Source: JAJECS01 sp034428595 (GTDB lineage: Bacteria > Chloroflexota > UBA11872). Taken from it: a stretch of 11,417 nt of DNA. Position 1 is the stretch's first letter; every line of letters begins with the position of its first letter. A program made the position numbers and the translations under genes. Under the pieces are notes generated by a model. The model had not been told where the DNA came from, ran no database searches, and saw nothing but the letters and a program-made list of their open reading frames with translations. The stretch is taken from NCBI GenBank assembly GCA_034428595.1, contig DAOUHO010000126.1, positions 1 to 11,417 on the forward strand. Direction: 5' to 3'. Positions 6,722 through 11,417 of the stretch are shown piece by piece.

Positions 6722-7593
6722 GCGGATCGCACGGTGTTTATACGGTCGCGCAGCTCACGCACGGCGGCGCGTGCCGCCAGCGCATAGTCGGTGCCGGCTG
6801 ACGCCCAGAGCGCGGAGCGTCCGGCGTTGATGAGCACTCCGGCAGGGGTATCACCAAATCCGGCGCGCACGACGGCTTCCAGGTCGCCGCCCTGGGCGCC
6901 GACGCCCGGCGCCAGCAGCGGGACGGTTGGCGCCGCGGCACGCACGCGGCGCACGTCGTCGGGCCGGGTGGCGCCCACCACCGCCCCAAGGTTGCCACGC
7001 TCCGCCCGGGAACCAATCTCGGCAGCCAGGCGCATGAACAACGGATCCGCATCCTGGGAACCACCCTGCACGACATCCGCGCCGGGATTGCTACTGCGCG
7101 TCCACACGAAGACGCCGCGCGAAGGATCGCCGAGCATTGGCGCAACGGTTTCCCAGCCGCCGTAGACGTCGACGGTGACGGCGTCGGCGTCGAACACATC
7201 GAATGCCGCGCAAGCGTATTGCTCCACCGAGTCCGAGATGTCGCCAAACTTGCCGTCGAGGATCACGATGGCGCGATGATCAATATGTTCAATGATGTCG
7301 ACAAGCAACCGGATTCCATCTGATCCCATGGCAAGATAAAACGCAAGGTTGGGCTTGAAGACCGACACATCTTCAACCGATGCGTCAACAACATTTCGCA
7401 GGAATGTCCCAGCGCCTTCGACAGTGTGAGGGACACTCCGCGGCAACCGCCCGCGCACGACGTCCAGGCCGAAGCACACCCACGACTGCTTAGCCTCAGC
7501 CTCAGCCCACAGCCTTGCCGAAAAATCCGGTGGGTCGGCGGAAGCGCTGGGCGCTTCGGGCTGATTGGCCGCCGGCCGTGGTCGATGACTCAT
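6718..7593 (-). CDS. pyrF: Orotidine 5'-phosphate decarboxylase (type 2 subfamily)
   Basis: From the ATG at 7593 the product has 291 residues and catalyses the last step of UMP synthesis. Diagnostic parts are CFGLDVVRGRLP (40-51, Asp44), FKPNLAFY (79-86, Lys80), the catalytic DGKFGDISDSVEQYA (113-127, with Asp113, Lys115 and Asp118), VGATRPDD (206-213), LAPGVGAQGGD (227-237) and INAGRS (255-260). The length and the FGDISDSVEQYA form indicate the longer type-2 branch found in actinobacteria, myxobacteria and Chloroflexi rather than the short E. coli type. In-frame TTG and GTG codons up to 7626 could extend the start. The ATG is preferred, although it has only a poor ribosome binding site. The first about 22 residues are Pro/Ala-rich and probably disordered. 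DUF951 follows with a four-base overlap. Confidence 0.94.
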   Translation of the reverse strand: MSHRPRPAANQPEAPSASADPPDFSARLWAEAEAKQSWVCFGLDVVRGRLPRSVPHTVEGAGTFLRNVVDASVEDVSVFKPNLAFYLAMGSDGIRLLVDIIEHIDHRAIVILDGKFGDISDSVEQYACAAFDVFDADAVTVDVYGGWETVAPMLGDPSRGVFVWTRSSNPGADVVQGGSQDADPLFMRLAAEIGSRAERGNLGAVVGATRPDDVRRVRAAAPTVPLLAPGVGAQGGDLEAVVRAGFGDTPAGVLINAGRSALWASAGTDYALAARAAVRELRDRINTVRSA

Positions 7594-7650
7594 GCTCGCC
7601 GGCAATGGTAGCCTATCGGCCACCAATCAGATTGCAGCGGGTGCGCGCCG

Positions 7651-7881
7651 GTGGACTTTCGGAAGCTGTTCCAAAGAGCTCCGGTCCCCAGCGAACTGCC
7701 GATCCGCCGCACCATCAAGGTGATGCCGCGGGAAACGCTGCGGACGATCGCCGAGCGCGAATACGGCGACCAACATCAGTGGGAGATTATCTTCGAACGC
7801 AATAGGTGGCGATTCGACGGCGAGGATCCGCAGGCGGTTTATCCCGGAATGGATCTCGATATCCCGGAACCCGCGACTTAA
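7651..7881 (+). CDS. Small LysM-domain protein
   Basis: The 76-residue product is almost entirely one LysM repeat (about 20-71): IKVMPRETLRTIAEREYGD, then WEIIFERNR, and finally VYPGMDLDIP, matching the usual GDTL..IA..YGD..W..I...N......I.PG..L.IP pattern. LysM binds peptidoglycan or other N-acetylglucosamine polymers, but there is no signal peptide or membrane helix, so the protein appears cytoplasmic or is exported by an unknown route. The start is a GTG at 7651 with no good ribosome binding site; the internal ATG would destroy the domain. It is divergent from pyrF with 57 bp between the starts, and convergent with the tRNA-Leu gene. Confidence 0.85.
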   Translation: MDFRKLFQRAPVPSELPIRRTIKVMPRETLRTIAEREYGDQHQWEIIFERNRWRFDGEDPQAVYPGMDLDIPEPAT

Positions 7882-7896
7882 GGCAAAGCCGAGTTT

Positions 7897-7984
7897 TGGT
7901 GCCGAAGGTCGGGATCGAACCGACACGAGGAGTTACCTCACTGGTTTTTGAGACCAGCGCGTCTACCAATTCCGCCACTTCGGC
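7897..7984 (-). tRNA. tRNA-Leu (anticodon CAA), CCA encoded
   Basis: The reverse strand folds as a class II tRNA. The acceptor stem is GCCGAAG/CTTCGGC. The anticodon stem is CTGGT/ACCAG with loop CTCAAAA, so the anticodon is CAA (plus-strand 7948-7950) reading UUG. A long variable arm (TGAGGTAACTCCTC) is typical of Leu, the T-loop is GTTCGATCC, discriminator A lies at 7900, and the CCA end is encoded at 7897-7899. It is three bases downstream of tRNA-Trp, so both are surely on one transcript. Confidence 0.96.
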
Positions 7985-7987
7985 GCG

Positions 7988-8064
7988 TGGCAGGAGTGGA
8001 GGGACTCGAACCCCCGACCTACGGTTTTGGAGACCGTTGCTCTAGCCAACTGAGCTACACTCCT
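7988..8064 (-). tRNA. tRNA-Trp (anticodon CCA), CCA encoded
   Basis: The reverse strand has the acceptor stem AGGAGTG/CACTCCT, the D-arm TAGCTCAGTTGGCTAGAGCA, the anticodon stem ACGGT/ACCGT with loop CTCCAAA (anticodon CCA), the T-arm GGGGGTTCGAGTCCCTC, discriminator G and an encoded CCA at 7988-7990. The 5' leader TGGCAG could pair with the GCCA 3' end in the precursor. Confidence 0.96.
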
Positions 8065-8480
8065 CTGCCAGGGTCACGGTAGCACAGGATCGGTGCGTTG
8101 CGGTCGCAATTCCGAGCCCAGCGCAAGCTTGAGGATCGACCGGCAATGGTCACCCACATTGGCGCCACTCTGAGCATTCGCAGGGCTATGGACCAGTCCC
8201 GTTTAGTCGCTGCTTCCGTGGCTTGATCGAAGTCGATGTCTGGCCCAAGTGCGTCGATATTCCCACGAAGCTTCGGGTCGCATGGAACTTGGATTCCCGC
8301 TTTCGCGGGAATGACGGGGATTTTCGACTGAGCGGATTATCTCGCCTGGTGAGTCTATTATCTGTGCATGGTCGACAGAAAACTGCGATAGGGATCCTCG
8401 TCAACTAAGACCTCTGCGACGAATATATTGGATTCTGGCTTCAAGAATGTATCCTCGCCAGCTGGCAGAGCTGACTTCAC
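8065..8480. other. Gene-free stretch of about 0.4 kb
   Basis: Between tRNA-Trp and the minus-strand gene ending at 8481 I see no convincing coding region on either strand. The only structured element is the dispersed palindrome at 8289-8317. Part of the interval (about 8335-8460) is visibly richer in A and T than its surroundings. The promoter of the two tRNAs must lie in the left part, but I cannot pick convincing -35/-10 boxes. Confidence 0.6.
8289..8317. repeat. Dispersed REP/dRS3-like palindrome, copy 2
   Basis: ATTCCCGC (8293-8300), loop TTTC, GCGGGAAT (8305-8312) is a perfect 8-bp inverted repeat followed by GACGGGG. It differs from the unit at 1075-1105 by about one base in the loop and a few at the margins, in the same orientation. 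It lies in the gene-free stretch upstream of the tRNAs. Its reverse translation gives the SFPRKRESK peptide familiar from false ORFs. Confidence 0.85.
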
Positions 8481-9431
8481 CTATCTGGCTTCCATCCAGC
8501 GTTGATATTCACTCCAAACGTCGTCTGATCCTCTATCAGGCTTGAAGACAATGCGTCCACCCCAGCGATACGTCGCGCCGGCTTGGCATTGCTTGATGAC
8601 CACGCCACAGTCCCAGGCCGGATTTCGCGGCCCGCCCCCGGTCGGCTGGATGGCGAACCGCAGATGGTCATCCGTGCGCAGCATCAAGGCCATCACCATG
8701 TTCCGCCAGCGGCCGAACATCACCGGCTCGACGTAACGCTCCGGGCGAATGTTGTGCAGCAGGCGACCCGCCGGATCCGGCTCGTGGGGCAGCAACTGCG
8801 CCTCCCGCTCCGAGGCGAAGGCGCGCGCATCGTGCGGCGGCTCGGCCAGCGTCGCCGCCCAGTCACTCTCCGCCTCCGGCTGCGGGCGGGCGCGAATGAA
8901 AGTGGTCTTGACCTCGGGCCGCCGGATATAGCAGGCCCAAAACAGGCCCACCCAATCTCCGGTGAACGAGCCAGGGTGCGGGCAAATCGCGGTTTCCAGG
9001 TCGATGTAGTGAGGCGCCACGAGTTTGAAGGTCGTCCGCACGTCGACGCGTTGCGGTGGCTGCACGCGCGTCTCCAAGACGACCGTGGTTTCGTCCACGC
9101 GCGTGAGGCTGCTGGGCGTGGGCGCGCCGCCGGAGCGCCCATCGACCCAACGCGGCCGAAACGTCGAGCCAGCGACGTCATAGACAAACTCGAAGTTCAG
9201 GCCGCTTCCCCCGGCCACGCCGAAGATGTTCTCCGCCGGGCCGTGGCGGCTGAAGAGCTGCCGGATGCCGTTGTAGCCGGTGTAGCGGTCGAAGCGATAG
9301 GGACCGTCTTCAAACGTGCCGTCCTTGATCGCGGCCATCCGGGCATCGTCCCGGGTTGGGGGATCGGAGGCGTCGGCGTTGTCGACGACTTCGACGAAAA
9401 GATCACCGGCGGTCAGAAACTGTGTGCCCAT
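8481..9431 (-). CDS. Unrecognised protein, probably beta-rich, carbohydrate-locus associated
   Basis: I do not recognise a family. From the ATG at 9431 it has 316 residues, no signal peptide and no membrane helix. It is rich in Trp, Phe, Arg and short alternating strands, for example YRFDRYTGYNGIRQLF (45-60), GLNFEFVYD (77-85), TVVLETRVQPP (116-126), HYIDLETAICPHPGSFTGDW (141-160), and the C-terminal YRWGGRIVFKP (288-298) and WSEYQRWME (306-314). This suggests a beta-sandwich of the kind seen in mutarotase-like or glycoside-hydrolase accessory domains, but that is inference. An ATG at 9455 adds eight residues; ATG9431 is favoured by AGGACAGGG just before it. It is divergent from the TIM-barrel gene at 9544, with about 110 bp between the starts, so shared regulation is plausible. 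Confidence 0.85.
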   Translation of the reverse strand: MGTQFLTAGDLFVEVVDNADASDPPTRDDARMAAIKDGTFEDGPYRFDRYTGYNGIRQLFSRHGPAENIFGVAGGSGLNFEFVYDVAGSTFRPRWVDGRSGGAPTPSSLTRVDETTVVLETRVQPPQRVDVRTTFKLVAPHYIDLETAICPHPGSFTGDWVGLFWACYIRRPEVKTTFIRARPQPEAESDWAATLAEPPHDARAFASEREAQLLPHEPDPAGRLLHNIRPERYVEPVMFGRWRNMVMALMLRTDDHLRFAIQPTGGGPRNPAWDCGVVIKQCQAGATYRWGGRIVFKPDRGSDDVWSEYQRWMEAR

Positions 9432-9530
9432 CCCTGTCCTGCTGTTCCGCGCCATGGGTGAATTAGCGTCTGATAGGCTACGCGCTCAACTGATGGCCGG
9501 CGTGTTCGAGGACGAAACGCGGATCGACGA

Positions 9531-9536
9531 AGGAGG
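9531..9536 (+). promoter_or_regulatory. Shine-Dalgarno AGGAGG
   Basis: A perfect AGGAGG lies seven bases before the GTG at 9544. It decides the start of the TIM-barrel protein against the earlier in-frame ATG codons at 9316 and 9454, which overlap the divergent gene or have no such site. Confidence 0.8.
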
Positions 9537-9543
9537 TTGTGCG

Positions 9544-11349
9544 GTGGCTGGGAGCGAGCACGACCGCTTCGCGGACCGGTGGCTTGCCAATGCTCCCGTC
9601 TATCTGACGGACCTGGACCGCTGCGAGCCGGCCTCGGCTCTCGTTGACGTGCCCGCGCTGCGGCACTGGCGCAAGCTGGCCTACACCACCGACAACCTCG
9701 AAGGCACGATGCTGCTGGCCGGCCCCCAGACCGCGGCGCCGACCATCACCTATCCGCTCGAAGCGTCAGGCTGGCACGCCATCTCCGTTGGACTCGTGCG
9801 ATGCCATGCCGGAGGCCACCACACCCGGGCTAGCGAGTTGGAGCTTCGGCTGACGGGCGATCGCGTGCCGACAGTGCTGGTGTTGCCGTCACTGGCGGAT
9901 CACTCTCCCGACGAGCCCATGCCGGAGCACCGGGAAGTGGCGGAGCTGTTTTGGAAATGCGCGGAGCTGGACGGGCAACAGCTGGAGCTGGGTCAACCGG
10001 CGGCCCGCCTAAAGTCCGGCGATGAGCACGCATCGTTTGCCTGCGGCGCGGTGCACGTGGCGTATATCAAGCTCGTGCCGCTGACCGACGACGAGGCGGT
10101 TGTTGTCGAGGCGGATCGAAGCCGAGCCGACACCAAGCGCCTGTTCGCGCACAACGACTCCCACGGGCCCCATTGGGTCTGGCGGCTGACGACGGCGGAC
10201 GAGATTCGCCGCGAGATCGAGCCCTATCGCAACACCGACTTCAGCCGCATGTACTGGGAAGCCGGCGGCGGCGACGAGGTCCACTACTTTTCCAAGATTG
10301 CGCACATCCCGACGGTCGACGAGGTGCAGGACTTCAACCGTCGCGGCGACCGGCTCCACTCCGAAAGCTGGCGCGTGTTCCGCGCCGCCGGAATCGACCC
10401 ATTCGCCGTCGCGGTGGACCACACTCACGAGCTTGGCATGGAGTTCCACGCGGCCTGGCGAGTTTCGGGCTTCCACTACCCGCCGCCGATCGACCACAAC
10501 AACTTTGGCGATACGTTCTACGACCGCCACCCGGAGTGGCGCGGCGAGGATCGCCAGGGCCGGCGCACGCCGATCATGGCCTACACCTACGAGGGAGTCC
10601 GGCAGTTCGCGGTCTCCCTGTTTCGCGAAATGACGAAATATCCCATCGACGGCGTGTGTCCGCTCTTCAATAGGCGCCTGCCGCTCGTGGAGTACGAGCC
10701 GCCGCTGGTGGAAGGATTCATGCGCGAGTTCGGTACCGACCCGCGCGAGTTGGACGAGCGCGACCCGACCTGGCTGGCCTACCGCTCGCGAGTTCTCACC
10801 CAGTTCATGCGCGAGTTGCGACAGGCGATGGACGAGGTGAGCCGCGAGCAGGGGCGGTCGACGCCGATCGCCATATCGGCCGTCACGGAGGGCACCGAGG
10901 CCGCCAACGCCTTCTTCGGCTGCGACCTCAAGGCCTGGGCCCAGGAGGGTCTGGTCGACACGCTGATTCCCTACGTTTCCGACTGGGAGGCGCGCGGCGG
11001 GACGGCGCCGTGGACTGATGCGCGGGAATTGGACTATTTCCTGGATGCAGTGGATGGCACCGCGTGCCTGCTGGCGCCGAACGTGATGCCGCGCTCCATG
11101 AGTCCCGAAGACTTTCGCCGGCGCGCCGCCACGATCTACGGAGCGGGGGTCGAGCACCTGTTCTTCTGGGACTGTGCGGGCGGCCACGGGCGGGCGAACT
11201 ACCGCCCGATGTGGAACGCGGTGCGGCGACTGGGCCACATGGACGAGGTGCTTGCCTGGAGCCGCGACGGCGAGCAGGAGCTGGGCTGGATCTCGTCGGA
11301 CCTGCAAAGCGTGGGCGGCTGGAGTACGGCGTACGCCGATGCCGGCTAA
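9544..11349 (+). CDS. Putative TIM-barrel glycoside-hydrolase-like protein (family-10-like), uncharacterised
   Basis: The 601-residue product, from a GTG with a strong ribosome binding site, lacks a signal peptide and so seems cytoplasmic. Residues about 7-190 look like a beta-sandwich (DRFADRWLANAPVYLTDLD 7-25, then ITYPLEASGWHAISVG and LELRLTG). Residues about 195-570 look like a TIM barrel: FSRMYWEAGG (233-242), DPFAVAVDHTHELGMEFHAAWR (285-306), YTYEGVRQFAVSLFREM (347-363), PIDGVCPLFNRRLP (367-380), FMRELRQAMDE (421-431), PIAISAVTEG (441-450), DTLIPYVSDW (472-481) and GVEHLFFWD (535-543). The alternation of alpha helices and strands ending in acidic residues resembles glycosyl-hydrolase-like family 10 (GHL10-type) proteins. 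Possible catalytic acids are Glu383, Glu385, Glu449, Asp461 and Asp480, but I cannot assign them. A sugar or uronate polymer substrate is only a guess. A second gene with the same N-terminal motif starts inside its last codons. Confidence 0.85.
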   Translation: MAGSEHDRFADRWLANAPVYLTDLDRCEPASALVDVPALRHWRKLAYTTDNLEGTMLLAGPQTAAPTITYPLEASGWHAISVGLVRCHAGGHHTRASELELRLTGDRVPTVLVLPSLADHSPDEPMPEHREVAELFWKCAELDGQQLELGQPAARLKSGDEHASFACGAVHVAYIKLVPLTDDEAVVVEADRSRADTKRLFAHNDSHGPHWVWRLTTADEIRREIEPYRNTDFSRMYWEAGGGDEVHYFSKIAHIPTVDEVQDFNRRGDRLHSESWRVFRAAGIDPFAVAVDHTHELGMEFHAAWRVSGFHYPPPIDHNNFGDTFYDRHPEWRGEDRQGRRTPIMAYTYEGVRQFAVSLFREMTKYPIDGVCPLFNRRLPLVEYEPPLVEGFMREFGTDPRELDERDPTWLAYRSRVLTQFMRELRQAMDEVSREQGRSTPIAISAVTEGTEAANAFFGCDLKAWAQEGLVDTLIPYVSDWEARGGTAPWTDARELDYFLDAVDGTACLLAPNVMPRSMSPEDFRRRAATIYGAGVEHLFFWDCAGGHGRANYRPMWNAVRRLGHMDEVLAWSRDGEQELGWISSDLQSVGGWSTAYADAG

Positions 11350-11417
11350 CTCGACCGTCGACCGCTTCACCGACCGCTGGCTTACCGGTTCGCCGCTGTA
11401 TCTGGCGGACCTCGACC
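11339..11417 (+). CDS. Start of a paralogous TIM-barrel-locus protein (partial, right edge)
   Basis: An ATG at 11339 opens a frame that runs off the window after 26 complete codons. Residues 8-26 (DRFTDRWLTGSPLYLADLD) align without gaps to residues 7-25 of the preceding protein, with 13 of 19 identical. The nucleotide match is also close. The start overlaps the previous gene by 11 bases in another frame, so the two are probably translated from one mRNA. No good ribosome binding site is seen (GGAG at 11321 is 14 bases away), which fits coupling. Function as for the upstream paralogue is inference from only 26 residues. Confidence 0.75.
   Translation, partial: MPANSTVDRFTDRWLTGSPLYLADLD

Noticed and set aside
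7876..7897. Possible terminator GGC-AAA-GCC ... TTTT after the LysM gene
   Set aside because: The three-pair stem is too short, and a three-base spacer separates it from the T run.
8065..8140. Candidate promoter of the tRNA pair (TTGCG... and TG-TACCGT on the minus strand)
   Set aside because: The spacing between the boxes is about 22 bases and the -10 match is poor. It could not be supported from sequence alone.
8186..8404. Minus-strand small frame containing SFPRKRESK
   Set aside because: It is likewise a translation of the repeat, with no other support.
8583..9461. Plus-strand frame of 292 codons opposite the 316-residue protein
   Set aside because: It has no family motifs and is His/Arg/Gly-rich. 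The minus frame has hydrophobic strand patterns, a plausible start and normal composition.
10009..11370. Minus-strand reading frame of 453 codons opposite the TIM-barrel gene
   Set aside because: It has no recognisable motif or ribosome binding site, and lies fully opposite a gene with a strong Shine-Dalgarno site and structured protein. It is an artefact of GC-rich codon bias.

Overview
The window is GC-rich, densely coded bacterial DNA with mostly short gaps, several GTG starts and two tRNA genes. The gene set fits a Chloroflexota-type organism, perhaps an uncultivated marine or sponge-associated Dehalococcoidia/SAR202-like lineage: a CopC-CopD fusion, a DUF951 protein next to a type-2 pyrF, a PstA/DarA-like P-II protein, a family-10-like TIM-barrel protein, and dispersed ATTCCCGC..GCGGGAAT hairpin repeats. 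This assignment is inference from gene content, with no marker gene to confirm it.

Layout. Positions 1-3875 hold a minus-strand run of five genes. In transcription order they are an inositol-monophosphatase family enzyme, a short P-II/PstA-like (DUF970) protein, a small His-rich two-helix membrane protein, a secreted or membrane-anchored protein with an inserted cupredoxin-like segment, and a CopC-CopD fusion cut by the left edge. The last three look like a copper handling module. Two palindromic repeats lie in the gap before copCD. Positions 4104-6500 carry two plus-strand genes for amino acid or cofactor metabolism: a PLP-dependent alpha-oxoamine synthase and pheA (chorismate mutase, prephenate dehydratase, ACT). 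pheA converges on a minus-strand pair, pyrF followed by a DUF951 gene. The pair is translationally coupled through a GTGA overlap, and the pheA and DUF951 stop codons share a CTAG.

Positions 7651-8064 hold a small cytoplasmic-looking LysM protein on the plus strand and two minus-strand tRNAs, Trp(CCA) and Leu(CAA), only 3 nt apart. A stretch of about 0.4 kb (8065-8480) without a gene follows and contains a second copy of the dispersed repeat. From 8481 to the right edge is a carbohydrate-type locus: an unrecognised minus-strand protein, and divergent from it a 601-residue putative TIM-barrel glycoside-hydrolase-like protein. The start of a second, paralogous gene overlaps the end of that gene and runs off the window.

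The most interesting items are the cupredoxin-like insertion inside a conserved CopCD-partner protein, the tandem uncharacterised TIM-barrel paralogues, and the shortened P-II-like protein next to the copper genes.
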